A stretch of 64,000 bases of DNA from Isoetes taiwanensis (GCA_021234155.1 JAJEKV010000409.1:124001-188000); one strand, 5' to 3'; counted from the first letter of the stretch, positions 1-13,119 are shown. Program-made: numbers and translations. Notes: generated by a model not told the origin, from the letters alone.

Positions 1-1232
1 TCAAAATATCCATTTTGGCTTATGTTTTATGCTTTATGCATGTCTATTAATACAATTCTAGTATGTAAGGATGGCCATCAAGTTTAAGAAACATATATCC
101 TACTTATATTCGACTTAAGGACTTTATACCATAATTGGCCTCTTTTTATTATTAAAAGGACATGCTTTTCAATTTCAACCCCACTTGGCATCAACAAAAG
201 AGATAAAGATGGAATTATCCATGCAAGCTAATAATATTTTCTCCATTATCATATCCAAAGCAAATCCTTATCCCAAAGCCGTAAAGCAATCCACCATGTC
301 CATGCCCATGAAAGTGCGCACAACAATGTAGCTCACATTTTCAAGGAGAACTTGTAATTATCTAGAATCTTTGCAAGGCAATTGCAATGATTAGTTACAA
401 TTGGTTATTCGACTTGATAATGAACAACTAAACATAAGAAAAAAATTTGGAAAACAGGATTTCATAAAGTAACTTTGTTTATAGAGAATTATTTCATTTC
501 TTTTCATCCTTCGTGACGAGGTTATAAGATAAAGAGACTTTAGTAGCTTTCTTCATTTCCTTCTTTTGCAAGATGAAAAATGATGGTAATGTTACATCAA
601 TGAGGAAAAATACACAAAGGTATATTCCATCAATGTAACAAGAGGAATCGTAGAGGAAGTTGGTGCAAGTACACTACTATCCAAGAAGCTCTGTCAAGAT
701 CATTAAATCAATAATGATACTCACACATATATTTGTTTAATATAATATGGACAAAGGCTACTTTCTTTCTTTTTTTCTATCTTTCTTGTAAGTTCCTCTT
801 TTATACCCTAGTAGAGTGCAAGATACCTATGCTTTTGTAATTGATACATTATTATAAAGAGCTTGTGTGGGGCCTTACGAAATTTCGAAGGATTTTGCTT
901 TCATTATACTTTAGATTTCCATTAGTCAATTAGCTCTAATAAATTGTATCTTCTTATTGAGGCTCTTGGTAGCGTATATTTCCCTGCATCAATGGGTAAC
1001 ATTGTCGATATCTCAATGGGTTAGATAATAAGATCATAGAGGATGGCATGAAATAGTGCCTGGCTAGTGGTAAAGCTTTGGTTCTTCAAGATCATATTTA
1101 TGAAATGTGTACCAAATAGGATTTAGATTCTCATTTATATTTTTATATTTTCAAAATTTTCAATATATACCATTTAGAAGAATCTGAATTGGCTTTCTAA
1201 ATATTGCACATCATTGTGGTTGAATTGGGGGG
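1..1232. other. AT-rich non-coding stretch, no gene seen
   Basis: No open frame of convincing length or family resemblance was found on either strand. The sequence is AT-rich with scattered homopolymer runs. A TATA-like string near 850 followed by a GC-richer patch could be a worn LTR remnant, but no partner repeat is visible. Confidence 0.5.
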
Positions 1233-1334
1233 TCATTGAGTTAACAATATGAGCAAAGGGTTTTCAATTTATATGTAACATTCTCATTGAGTTAACAATA
1301 TGAGCAAAGAAGAGTCCAATTTACGTGTAACATT
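1233..1334 (+). repeat. 51-bp tandem duplication
   Basis: Two adjacent units, 1233-1283 and 1284-1334, both begin TCATTGAGTTAACAATATGA and end GTAACATT, differing at a few positions. It lies just before the left copy of the LTR-like repeat and carries no reading frame. Confidence 0.85.
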
Positions 1335-1357
1335 ATATACTTATCATAATCATAAAA

Positions 1358-1810
1358 TTGTCAACCATATGGGTATAATATGGAGATGGTCGTCACACAT
1401 ATGCAAAACCCTATGTTAAAGATATGTTTTGAAACAATGATCTTTAGGTTCTAAATCATCAACACTTTCTTAGTGCACTAATGCCATAATCATACAATTG
1501 TTCTATTCTATAAAAAACTTCGTATTCTAGATACACCAAGTGCCATTCATGCATCTATGCAGAATGGCTTCCTACATGCCCGCCAAGTGGCGCACATTCA
1601 ACTATGCTAGGTAGCAGCTATACGCTATTGGAGTTCATGCAATAGGGTACTATATATAATGATTTTCGAGGATGAAAAAACCATTCCGCTTCAACGCCAG
1701 TTACAATGTTCTCGTATATGTTGTTCTCCTTGTCTTGTTCTAGCTTTAGATCTTGTCGGTGATCTCGAGCCTTCTTGTTCATGAGTTCTTATCCTTGATT
1801 TGCCCTTTGG
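1358..1810 (+). repeat. Left LTR-like copy
   Basis: Matches 3050-3476 along its length: shared blocks include GGTATAATATGGAGATGGTC, the stretch around CTATTGGAGTTCATGCAA and a TATA-like ACTATATATA, ending near TTCTTGTTCATGAGTTCTTA. The TATA-like string at about 1650 would fit the LTR promoter. Similarity fades after about 1810, so the true right edge of this LTR is uncertain. Confidence 0.65.
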
Positions 1811-2607
1811 GTCTTTGTACATATTATAGTCACTATAGTACGTTTATTATGGTTTATACATGCATTTATCTTGCATTTTCTCATATTTTGCTCGTAGGCT
1901 TGTGAAAGTTTGAAGCAGAATCCTTATTTAGTTCGCACTAGTCTGCGAATTTTCTTCCATCATGGAGAATCAATTGGAACATATTACGTAACTAATAGAG
2001 AAGATTGCAATATCGTTCAGTCATTGCTATCCTGAGTTGAAGAGGAAGTTGAGCAGCTTGATGTCGAGCAGAGACAAGTGCAGTTAGATGGTCAGCTAGT
2101 AGTTTTAGTTCCAGTGTTAATTTCGGTTTCAGTTCCGATTCCTATTTTTGCTCCTAATCCTAACCCTAATTTTGCTTCTATTCATGACCTGGTTCCTGAT
2201 CTTGATCATGTGTCTATTCTGCCTCCTGCTCTTGTTCTTTCTCTAGTTCCAGATTTGAGCTTGAGCTTTAATATCTCAAGTATGCCTTTGTATCTTGATG
2301 CTCCTCCAGTTTTAGATCCTACTCCTGATCTAGTTTGATGATCCTGAATTGGCACTTGCTTCTGTTCATATTTCTGCTTCAGTCTATACTTCAGTTTCTA
2401 CCCCTGGTCTTACTCCTCCTCTGATATTGAGTTTGAATCAGGTTCCTCATTTCCTTCTTTCTTCTACTCTGTTGCTAGTTGTAGACTTTAAAACTCTATT
2501 CAACAAACAGTTCGTTATGGGCCAAATGATTCTCTGTATGCTATGTGGTCGTCTAGGGTAAAGATGCGTTGCAGCTATCACAATAGTACTTTGGTGTTTG
2601 GCCCTAG

Positions 2608-2966
2608 AGGTTCTATTATAAAGTTAATCGAGGTTTCCGATTAATTTGAGGAGGGAACCATCATCCTTTGGAGGGGGATAGTGTGACGACCATAAGGGTA
2701 TAATATGGAGACCCTGGAGGTTCTATTATAAGGTTGATCGAGGTTCCGATTAATGTGAGGAGGGGGGCCAACACCGTTTAGAGGGGGATAGTGCGGCGAC
2801 AATACAGGTATAATACGAAGATGGTCATCACACATATGCAAAAGGCTTTACGGCGAAGATGGATTTCAAACCAACGAGCGACAATATGGAGATGGTCATT
2901 ACACATATGCAAAAAGTTTATGTGAGGAGGGGGGTCATCATCGTTTGGAGAGGGATAGCCCGGCCA
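2608..2966 (+). repeat. Three tandem copies of the PPT/LTR-start junction
   Basis: The polypurine tract plus LTR start recurs near 2671, 2781 and 2948 (GAGGGGGATAGTG or close variants). The preceding block with GGTTCTATTATAA is also duplicated (2608 and 2719). Spacing is about 110 and about 167 bp. Confidence 0.7.
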
Positions 2967-3476
2967 CAATACTAGTATAATACAAAAGATGGTCATTATA
3001 CATATGCAAAAGGCTTATGTCGAAGATGGATTTCAAACCAACAAGTAACAATATGGGTATAATATGAAGATGGTCATCACACATATGAAAAAGGCTTATG
3101 TTGAAGATGGGTTTCAAATCTACGACCTTTTGGTTCCAAGTCATCAACTCTTTCCAAGTGCACTATTGCCATGATGAAGTTATGCCAAACCTCATATTCT
3201 ATGTACACTAAGTGCCCTTCATGCACCTATGCTGAGTGATGTCCTATATGCCTGTCAAGGGGAGCACATTCAACTATGTTAGGTGGCAGCCATACACTAT
3301 TGGAGTTCATGCAAGAGGACACTATATATAGAGATATTCGATGATGATAGAACCATTCCGCTTTAACACCAGTTACAACTTTCTCGTGTATCTTGTTTTA
3401 GCTCTAGATCTTGTCGATGATCTCGAGTCTTCTTGTTCATGAGTTCTTATTCCTGATTTTCCCTCTGTGAATGTCG
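2682..3476 (+). repeat. Right LTR-like copy with reiterated U3
   Basis: Begins TGTGACGACC directly after a polypurine tract. It is much longer than the left copy because its first about 440 bp contain repeated blocks: the AGATGGTCATYACACATATG motif recurs near 2820, 2890, 2990 and 3070. From about 3066 onward it is collinear with the left copy. Similarity stops near 3476, where unrelated DNA follows. Confidence 0.6.
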
Positions 3477-3888
3477 GGATCCAAAGAACTGTTCAAACAA
3501 CCACCATAGAAAGTCAAATGCAAGAACAACTTCTAGTCCTACAAGATAGAATCATCACTCTAGAAACGAAAAATTTGAGGAGGACATAGGACGACCTCCA
3601 GACTTCAAAGGTTTGTAAAAAGCTCCTCCAACGAGGAGCATGATATACGAGGGTTGTACAAACCATTGCTTTGCAAGGTAAGGGACTTCATACTGACGCT
3701 CATGAGCATTCTTTTCTTCTTTAATATTCTCTCTCTATCTCTTATATATCTGTTATCTTTCTCTATCTCCTCATTTCTGTTCATATCTTCTCTTTTTATT
3801 CTAACTCTAGCTTCTATGCCTCTATCTCTCTTTCACCTTCTATTATCTCACTACATTCTCTCCATATTTCCTCTCCATCTCATCTCTA
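3477..3888. other. No gene; possible scrap of another retroelement
   Basis: A short stretch near 3500-3580 reads as a glutamine/glutamate-rich helix resembling the start of a plant retroelement gag, but it is too short to assign. The rest grades into pyrimidine-rich DNA leading to the (CT)n tract. Confidence 0.3.
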
Positions 3889-4807
<919 letters not shown>

Positions 4808-4812
4808 AAAGG

Positions 4813-5393
4813 TGTTAGTCCTGTGCCTCCTGGTACATGACTATTCATGCATACGACGGACCAAGTCAAGGCCAAGGATCCACAACTAGGCACGGTCGGG
4901 CGTCAAAGGCCCAAAGAAGACCAAGGCACTCACGCAGACAAAGACCACGCCTGGCGCCAAGAGGAGGCTCCGGACAAGGACGGCCCACACCATCACCAAG
5001 CGTCGGCGCCGGCGTGATTTCGTGCACTTCAAGAGGCACCGCCAAAGATTCTGCAGAACGGGCCTTCTTCGTGAGTCGGGCAATCAAATCACCGAGTGTC
5101 TATATTGGGCCAAAGGCCATTGTACTATATATATGAGTAGAGCTAGCACATGAGTTTTTAGATGAGTTTTGAGTCTTGTCTCACATCGGTTTTTTTTCTC
5201 GATTGCGAGAGCTCATGTATCTTCATTGACATCAAGGAAGTTGTTCCCATTATTGTCTCATTTGTTCTCTGTTGTTTTCTTTTCTCTTTCCCCTTGTTTC
5301 TTTTACCGCGTGACATAGCTCCCGGATTCTCTGTTAGATCCAAGGGTCCTCCAGAGGGGTCTTGCGTGAGTTCCCAAACCCGCACCCCAAACA
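4813..5393 (+). repeat. 5' LTR of the Gypsy element
   Basis: 581 bp, starting TGTTAGTCC and ending CCCCAAACA, so the termini are TG..CA with a short inverted match TGTT/AACA. It contains a TATA box (TACTATATATATGAG, about 5123-5137). The second half is almost the same as in the 3' LTR; the first half differs at many positions. No tRNA primer-binding site could be matched by eye after 5393. Confidence 0.93.
5123..5137 (+). promoter_or_regulatory. LTR TATA box
   Basis: TACTATATATATGAG is conserved exactly between the two LTRs, in the middle of the LTR where the U3/R promoter is expected. Transcription would start about 30 bp downstream. Confidence 0.6.
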
Positions 5394-5429
5394 CCTGCCG
5401 CCGGGCCGGCTGGTCCGATCTTTCTTCCA

Positions 5430-7750
5430 TCATGTCGGCTCGAGGTTTCACTCTGAAGAACTTCTTCGCCAAACGGCGCTCGCTCGAGCGCCATCAACGA
5501 CGCGAGGCCATTCGGGGATATGTATGATTCTGCCTATGACATTGAGGGTGGCCGTATCCGCTCCCGAGCTCAGTCGGCCCCTCCTACCCCTCGTGCTCAT
5601 TCTCGACCAGGGTCTCCCCCTGTCTGTCGGCATTGTTCTCAACCTCAATCTCCACAGCATACCCCTGTTCAGCCCACGCCTCACTATTTCCCACTCCCCG
5701 ACAAAGACCTATATCAATATCCCTTCAGTCACACCCTCTTCCATCACAACCTTCTTCACCTCGGGTGGGATGGGCTACCATCAGGTGTCTTTTGGCCCTA
5801 CCCACGTTCACGACTTTCAGTCTTCTCCATCTTTTCAGCATGCTCTTCCTGTTTATCAAACCACTGATCTCAAGCCTAATGAGGCAGGCTCCCAAGGCCC
5901 TTCCCCACCAGATGTTGCTTTCGCTGGACCACATGTTTTTTCGTTTCCACCCCCTTGCTCTCGGCCTCGATTGTTCCACCTCTCTATGCTTCGCTTATCC
6001 TCCACCAAATCCAATTGCCTATGCTGTTCCACCTTCGCCTCCCAATCATAATTTGAAGCTGACTTATCCAACCTTTGGTAACACTAAAGGCAAACCTCGG
6101 ATCGAGTGCTCAAGCCCACATGGAGGAATTTGAAGCCTTGGCCATTACGAGCGGTCATGCGCAGCCCACAACTCAAATTTCATATCTTTTCGACCACGCC
6201 ACGAGGCGCCTCATCATGGTTAATGGCCAACAAAAGTAGCTGGAAACAGAGTTGGCAAGAAATGAAAACGCCTTTTCGTCTCATTATAGCACCGTGGGCG
6301 ATGATCGATTCTCCTCAAGCAACTCAATGACCTTCAACAAGATCCTGAGTCGGCCGGGGATTTTGCGGACCGCCTTCACATTTCGTCGGTAAACTCCGTG
6401 AGTACCCCCCCACAAAGCCGGATCCTCGTCGGTTTTCTGCGGGGCCTTCCTCCCCGCCATTCGACTTCATGACGAATACACCAAGGCCCCAAGTCCGTGG
6501 GCGGGCAATTGAATTGGTCAATCACTCGGCAATGTTTCTTCTCGGGGTGTTACTCTCTAGGAACTCCCTTTCATGCCCCCCGTCATGGTTCCCCAGAACT
6601 CTGTTCAGCCTCAACAAGCAAATCCACAACGCGCTCACATCTGGTGTACTATTTGTAAATATCAAGGTCATCTGGCAAATGAATGCAACTCCTCCAACGG
6701 ACCTCCTCATTGTAAAAGATGCAATATGTGCAATCACGCCACGGAAGAATGCACTCGTTCTCATCCTACACCTTTTCGCAATAAAATGGTCTTTCAAGTC
6801 CAAACTACGCCTCAACAACAACCGTCATATCAGCCTCAGCAATATCAAACTCAACAACCTCAGCAGTATCAACAAACGCAGCAGCAGCCACGGGGACAAG
6901 GCAACCGTCCTCCCTTTGATCCTTTAAAGGCTCAATGTTATCATTGTCATGAATGGGGTCACACCACCACGGCGTGTCCTCAACTTCCTCAAGTTCAAGT
7001 CCAACTTCCAGGTTCCACTCAACCAGCTTCAGTCCGCCTCACGGCTTATCAACTGTGGGTGGCCAATGGTAAACAAGGCCCCCGTCCGGTTCTGAGGAAG
7101 CCACCACGACCGCCTCAACAACAGCGCCCTCAGCAAGTTGCATCTACCTCCAATCCTATGGATCAACAAGCTCAAGAAGAGATTTATCAGGCTCTCAACC
7201 CTCCCGTCCAACAGTCCAATTGGGTTGGTCTTGTCTCACGTCACACACGGGCTTCACGCCCTTTGACCATCATTCCTCATGACACGCAACCTGCTTTTGC
7301 TGTGGAAACCGTACCTCAGGAAGATGATAAAAAAGTCCACTTTGCACCTGATCTTGACAAACTCATGCCTCACGTCATGCCTAAAGTGAGACAAAGTATT
7401 TTGAAACTCATGCAGGCTGCGGAAGGTCGCACCTTGGCAAATGTTCATACCACTACTCGCGCTCAGCAGCGTCAGGCCGTGCCGTCATCATCCACTAGTG
7501 GCCGCTCTCAGCCGTATCCCAATATTGCTGCTGAGGTAGAGCTTCTCAAAGAAGTCTCAGCTTCTTTACCACAGACTCCGGCTCCACTGGACCCTGCGGA
7601 CCCTTTTTCACATGTTCCTTTGGAACTTCAGGAAGAACTCGCCAAGATCAAGATTCCTTTGAGCCTGGCCACCATTTTGAAACTCTGTCCGGCTCTCAAA
7701 GATCAGTTACCTCTTCCCACGGTTCTGGTTGGAGCTGTTACAACTTCAAC
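5430..7750 (+). pseudogene. gag region of the Gypsy element
   Basis: Encodes a proline/glutamine-rich Gag-like region with two CCHC zinc knuckles (CTICKYQGHLANEC and CYHCHEWGHTTTAC, both C-x2-C-x4-H-x4-C) around 6640-6980. These bind genomic RNA during particle assembly in this family. A long glutamine-rich linker lies between the knuckles. The longest open stretch runs 6573-7886 and continues into the protease motif. Earlier parts are broken. Confidence 0.8.
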
Positions 7751-7930
7751 ACCCACAGTGCATGCCAAGGTAGCCAATCAGCACATCCATCATGTCCAAA
7801 TTGATGGTGGAAGTGCCGTCAATCTCATTACTGATAAACTCCTGAAGCAATTGGGCATCAAACAATTATACCGCGTGCCCTTATGACATCAAGTTGGCAA
7901 ATGGCCATATCACGCGTCCTCAAGGTGTCA
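7751..7930 (+). pseudogene. Aspartic protease segment
   Basis: The motif VQIDGGSAVNLIT matches the retropepsin active-site region; DGGS stands where many families have DTGA or DSGS. It is in frame with the zinc-knuckle ORF. Only the region around the active site can be recognised. Confidence 0.6.
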
Positions 7931-8599
7931 CTCCTCTTCTCCATATGATCCGGTGATCTCAAATTCCCCTTGGAATTTGGTGTTTGGAAAATTTGGAGAA
8001 GATCCCGTGACTATGAAATCTTGGTTGGACGACCTTTTCTCCGACAGGCAAAAGTATTCATTCTTGGGCCACGGACCAACTTGTTATCACCGATGGCCAT
8101 CTCAATGCCACAATGGATCCGGAATCGGCCAATTGATCTCGCCGAGAATGCTGAACCTTCCATCTCCGGACATCGACTCGAAGAAGCCCAAAATATTTAT
8201 CATGTTCAAGCTCCTCCAACAGATCGTCTCTCTCATCCTACCCCGAAAGTATCCGGATCCTGGGGTGAGATGACGCCGATCGAGGACCGACGGCGGTGGC
8301 CGCCTCTTGGACCTTTACGGCTTCCCGCAATCGCATTCAACGTCTTGATCATTTTTCAGACACCATCACTTCTTCAGAAACTGTCGATGTTCATGCCGTC
8401 ATGCAGCAACCTTTGCTTGATGACGCTCAGCAGCCCCTTTTCTTCACCACTCAGAATGCTGCTCCTCCTGTCATGCTTCAACCTCCAGCTCATCAGGTTC
8501 AAGACACAGAGGTTGTTCCTCATATTCAAACTCCGTATGCAAATCGTGGACATTGGTAACAATCAACCAATCCCGTTTAGCTGCTAAACTCCGCCTACC

Positions 8600-9420
8600 T
8601 ATAAAGCATCTACCGTGTTTGCTCAAGAAGTTCAAACATATTTTTGCTTGGAGCTACAAAGACCTTCGAGGTATCAAAAAAGAGTTGGGGGAACTCACCA
8701 TTCCTACCAAATCTGATGCACGCCCAATCTAGCAACGACAGTATAGGCTCAACCCAAATTACCGTGACCGCGTCAAGGCTGAAATTGACAAACTTTTGGC
8801 TGGCCCGATTTATGAGGTCAAACATTCGAATGGGTGAGCCCCATCGTCATTGCTCTCAAACACAATGGTAAGATCCGGCGTTTGCGGGACTACGTAAAAC
8901 TCAATCAAGCCATGGAGCGTGATCACTTTCGCTTCCCTTCAATCCACTGTGTTCTTGAAGAAGTTGCGGTCATGAGATGTACTCTTTTCGTGGATGGTTT
9001 TTCGGGTACAATCAGATTTCTATCAAGCCGGAAGATCAACTCAAAACTACCTTCACCACCCCTTGGGGCACTTTTTGCTTACAAGGTGGTCCCTTTGGTC
9101 TCTCAAACTCTCCTTCAACCTTTCAACAAGCATCATGCTCTCTGTCTTTCAACGACTTTATGAAGGATAAACCTTTTCTTCTTGGATCTTTCAAGATGAT
9201 TTTTCGCCTTCTGACTCCATGGATGATCACTTGGAAAAATTGGAACTTGTCTTTCAAAAATGTGATGAATCGGCATAAGTCTCAATCCCGAAGTGTACTT
9301 TTTCAGGCCACCCGGGCATTCTGTTGGGGCATGTGGTCATTAAAGAAGGCATCACCACGGATCCCGCTTAAAATCGGGTTGTGTCTTGAAGGCTCAAGCA
9401 CCATCTAATATCAAAGAGAC
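8600..9420 (+). pseudogene. Reverse transcriptase region
   Basis: Recognised from YNQISIKPEDQLKTTF, TPWGTFCLQGGPFGLSN and SPSTFQQA, which are standard Ty3/Gypsy RT blocks. The reading frame is broken in several places, so no functional enzyme is expected. Confidence 0.85.
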
Positions 9421-9499
9421 ACGTTCTTTCTGGGTAAGGTTAATTATTATTCCACCTTCATTCCCGGACTTGCCGCTATAGTCGACCCCATTCATAAAC

Positions 9500-9995
9500 T
9501 CACGGTGATGAATCCACTTGGGCTTGGAATCCCCTGCCGAAGTCGCTTCAGAAGTTGAAGTCATTTGTTTATTCAGAGCCGGTACTTTGTTCCTCCTCAA
9601 TGGGACAAGCCCTTCCACGTTCATGTTGGCGTCTCGCTTTTGCCATTGGTCTTTGTTCTCTCTCAAGCCTATGATGAAACCACGGATAAACCAATGGGCT
9701 ATGCCCGGGAGGAAACTCAATCCTGGCTGCGCTAACTACTCGCCACCTTTAACGAAGCTTTGGGCTTAGTTTTTACGTGTCCAACGTTTCCGGGCCATTA
9801 TTTGTTGGGCAGCCGATTAAGTTCTTTGTTGATCATCAAGCTCTTCTTTATTTGATCAACAAAGCCACGCCACGGGTAGAATTGCTCGTTGGGTCCTTCT
9901 TCCGCAAGAGTTCGCTCCCCTTTGAAATTGTCCATAAGGCGGCAAGTCTCATGTGGTGCCCGATTATCTTTCACCGGATCCACACCGGATGATCC
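9500..9995 (+). pseudogene. RNase H region
   Basis: FFVDHQALLYLINKA resembles the conserved 'TDH.AL.YL' block of Ty3/Gypsy RNase H, and it lies between RT and integrase as expected. Broken. Confidence 0.65.
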
Positions 9996-9999
9996 CTCC

Positions 10000-11318
10000 A
10001 CGGGTGTTTCGACGCTTTTCTAGACACTCAATTGTTCCCCGGTCACGACCACGCCCCATTGGTTTCACAACTTTCAGCAATATCTTCACCGGTGCTCTTC
10101 CTCCCGCCGATCCGACGCTCTCTCCGAAAAGCTTCGCCCCCCACCGTCGGTTTCGGAGAGGTCCGGTGACTATACCATGGTTGCGTGCCACTTGTACAAA
10201 CGCAGGCAAAGACATGGTTCTCTCGTCGTTGTGTCCTTCCTCACGAGGTGCCCGATATTGTTCGGGACAAGCCCACGATGGGCTTGGTGGTGGTCATTTT
10301 AGTGGTGACGCCACGCACGACGCAAAAATTCTTTTGGCGGTGATACCGGCCCACGCTCTTCAAAGATACCCACGCTTATGCTCGCGCACGCGTGTGGACG
10401 CCGTCGTCGCCGCGGTGGAAAGCCCACGGCCCGTGACGCTCTTCCGTTAACGCCGGTCGCCATGCCCCATCCCTTCAGCAAATGGGGAATGGATTTTGTG
10501 GGCCCCATGGACCCACCGACGCGGCACACCCGTGCCCGCTATATTCTGGTCATCACGGATTATGCTACCAAATGGGTGGAAGCTTGTGCACTTCCAGACA
10601 AGACTGCTGCCAGCACAGCCAAGGTTCTCTACACGCACATCATCACGCGTTTTGGTTGTCCCGCGGAACTTGTTAGTGATCGTGGTGTGCATTTTGTCAA
10701 TCATACCATTAAGGAGCTAACAGACTATCTTCACATCCAACACCGGAAGAGTACACCTTATTATCCTCAAGGAAATGGATTGGCAGCAAGTACCAACAAA
10801 ACTCTAATAACTGTTCTCAAGAAAATTTGTGACGCTTCTCGCACAGATTGGCAAGAAAAGTTGCCTACTGTTCTTTGGGCTTACAACACTAGTTTCAAAA
10901 TAGTTACTGGCCACACTCCTTTCAAACTGGTTTATGGTCAAGAAGCTCTCATGCCTTTTGAATATATTCTTCCAACTCTCCGTTTTCAACTTGCTGACAC
11001 ATAATCCACTGGCCGCACTCAAGGAAAGGGTTTATCAATTGGAACAGGTTGGATGAACCCGTAGATGCTTACATTCGTGTTCTTCATGGCCAACAGTTGC
11101 AGAAATCATTGCATGACAAACGACTTAAGACAAAAACATTCAAAGAAGGAGATTTGGTTCTTCTTTATGATTCACGTTACAAAAATTTTCCGGGCAAGTT
11201 AAAGTTTCGATGGCTTGGTCCTTATCAAATTGATCAAGTGGTGCACCCCAGTGTTTTTAAGCTGACCGAACTAGATGGCACTCCATTACCTACTCTTGTT
11301 AATGGCTTTTCGCCTTAA
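10000..11318 (+). pseudogene. Integrase region
   Basis: The open stretch 10378-11004 shows a clear rve-type integrase core: FSKWGMDFVGP, ITDYATKWVEA, LVSDRGVHFVN and TPYYPQGNGLA, carrying the D-D-E pattern of retroelement integrases. A C-terminal piece (11049-11318) has FKEGDLVLLYDSR and GKLKFRWLGPYQI, as in Athila/Tat-type plant elements. The N-terminal zinc-binding part is poorly kept. Confidence 0.88.
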
Positions 11319-12300
11319 ACAATTTCATATACGGCGTATGCAGGCAGGTTCTACTCAAGATGCACCACAAAGTTCTGACCACACAGACAGTGACTAAAAG
11401 GGGCATATTTATATTACTAGAGGCAAATTTACAAAATGTGAGCCGAAGCTCACTATTTTCCGCTATGAGCCGCAGCTCTATTTACAAAATCCTAAAGAGA
11501 AAAACCCTCTACTCCGGGTTTGGAGCAGAGGTGATGCGCAGGATGTGGTAGTAGTTCTGCTCCGGATCCCAGCGCAGGTGAATCACCACCTCCATCCCGT
11601 TGGTGTGGGGATTGGGATGCTCGACCATCCACGCACACCACCATCCATGGGAATACCCGCGGTTGTGGCACCTCCACCAGTCCAAGCAGTCCATCTTACA
11701 TGTTATCCACTCCGAGGCGGTTCGAGGGGTGCACTTGTCGTGAAGTCCCTGCTGGCGGAACATCTTGGCGCCATCGGGGTGTCACCGGCTTCACCTTGTT
11801 TGTCTTATATAGCCAACCGGGACCTCCCACGCCGGCGTGGACCAATCGAAAATTCGCCAGCGTGTTAGCAATGCAAGGCTCTTTCTAATTCGAGAATCTT
11901 TTTCACCCGCCGCATATCTAGCCATGGTACCCGCCGACACCTTTTGTTTTAATGATATCCCACTTCGAAGTTGCCCGGCATTAAATGACCTTCCTTCTTT
12001 TCACGCTCGTCGAACATTAATGGGTGTCCTTTCAGTCGTGTCACATCGATCATTCCCTTACGCCTCATCGCCACCCTTTCTTTGCTTCTCCCTTTACCTT
12101 TTGGGGACTTAGCCAAAATTTTGCCTTTCAATCGCCACCTTCATGATCATTGCCACCGGCATCATCAGCGGTTGCCTGTTCATCCTCATCATGCCCCCTT
12201 CGCCAACACGCGTAAGCCTAAAACCTTTTCGGCCTATCTGCTGTTTCGTCTTCGCTCTCGGGCTCTCAGCCGGGCCACCGCAGTTCTTCCTGTTCCCCTT
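11319..12300 (+). other. Non-coding spacer inside the Gypsy element
   Basis: About 1 kb between integrase and the extra ORF, without a convincing coding frame. GC-rich parts give long open frames on both strands that look like shadows. Elements of the Athila/Tat group often have long spacers here. Confidence 0.5.
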
Positions 12301-12309
12301 AGATTCGCC

Positions 12310-13119
12310 ATGGTTGCACCCAAATTTCCTACACTTCAAGCTTCTACTCCAAGGGATCCGGCTCTTTTCGGTGGGGTGTCTTTCTCGACGCCCACCTTTC
12401 GTGAGGCCCTCGTTGGTCCGAGTCGTGAAGTGGCAGAACGCCAGGCGCTTTACGAATTCTCGCAAATGGACCTCCCGGCCCCAAATCCGGAGCAATTGAA
12501 GCAGTTCATCGCTCACATCGTCAACAGCCCGGAAGGATATGCTACTGTGGTCGATGGCACCACCATTTTGCTTACTCAGCCCCTGATTTCTGAGGTATTC
12601 CGTATTCCTTTGCCAAAACCTTCTTTATCTTGGGCTGCCTTACAGGACATAGATGTCACTCAGTTCGGCGCTCCTTCTTATCAAGCAAACATGCATCGCC
12701 TCACCAATATTGCAAAGTCCCACGACACTTTCGTTAAGTTTCTGTGGCGCAAATTGCTTGGGTATTCTATCAAGAACACCCATATCAATAAGCCGTTTTA
12801 TAATATGGTAATCACAGCCATCCGCTCCACTCATCATATTGATTGGCCACAGATGTTGTTCTACCGCCTCCTTCATGAAGTCGACCGCATTAGGGCTGCC
12901 CCTTCCTCTGTCTTTGAAGCCTCAGTGGGTGGCCATCTTCAAGCCCTCATCCGTCATTATCTTCCTGTTCCTGTGTCCCCTTCCATTTCTCATGCCTCCA
13001 CTCAACAATCTCTGCATTCACATCCTCAAAACCAACAAGCTGCACCTTCACGCCATACTTCTCCTGGTCATGTTCAACACCAGGCCATGCATGTCACTGT
13101 CTCCTCTTCGTCCACTTGA
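12310..13119 (+). CDS. Extra ORF between integrase and 3' LTR (fossil element)
   Basis: An open frame of about 270 codons from the methionine at 12310 (MVAPKFPTLQ) to a stop at 13119, same strand as pol; the frame is open further upstream to 12082. It is largely alpha-helical in character, with motifs such as ISEVFRIPLPKPSLSW and FVKFLWRKLLGYSI, and ends in a Ser/His/Gln-rich tail. It resembles the uncharacterised 'putative plant transposon protein' domains seen in the 3' part of Athila/Tat-type elements. No signal peptide or membrane segment argues for an envelope protein. Function unknown. It is the longest uninterrupted frame in this half of the element. Confidence 0.55.
   Translation: MVAPKFPTLQASTPRDPALFGGVSFSTPTFREALVGPSREVAERQALYEFSQMDLPAPNPEQLKQFIAHIVNSPEGYATVVDGTTILLTQPLISEVFRIPLPKPSLSWAALQDIDVTQFGAPSYQANMHRLTNIAKSHDTFVKFLWRKLLGYSIKNTHINKPFYNMVITAIRSTHHIDWPQMLFYRLLHEVDRIRAAPSSVFEASVGGHLQALIRHYLPVPVSPSISHASTQQSLHSHPQNQQAAPSRHTSPGHVQHQAMHVTVSSSST

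Larger units (their letters stand above)
1358..3476 (+). mobile_element. Small LTR-element relic (fossil, broken)
   Basis: Two direct copies of a long repeat (about 1358-1810 and 2682-3476) flank only about 0.8 kb of internal DNA. The right copy is preceded by a polypurine tract (TTTGGAGGGGGATAG) and starts TGTGACGACC, the layout of a 3' LTR. The internal part holds one short proline-rich open stretch near 2078-2338 but no recognisable gag or pol, so this is either a non-autonomous (TRIM/LARD-like) element or the remains of a longer one. The copies differ at many positions, so it is old. Family unknown. Confidence 0.6.

Noticed and set aside
2155-2175. Telomere-like CCTAACCCTAA string
   Set aside because: Only about two imperfect units, inside a degenerate repeat; not an interstitial telomere tract.
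2078-2338. Proline/valine-rich 86-codon frame inside the first LTR relic
   Set aside because: Low-complexity sequence made of TCCTGATC/CCTAAT-like repeats, a GTG start and no family resemblance.
4866-5087. Arginine/proline-rich frames within the Gypsy LTR
   Set aside because: They lie in U3 of a defined LTR, on both strands, and are not conserved in the second LTR.
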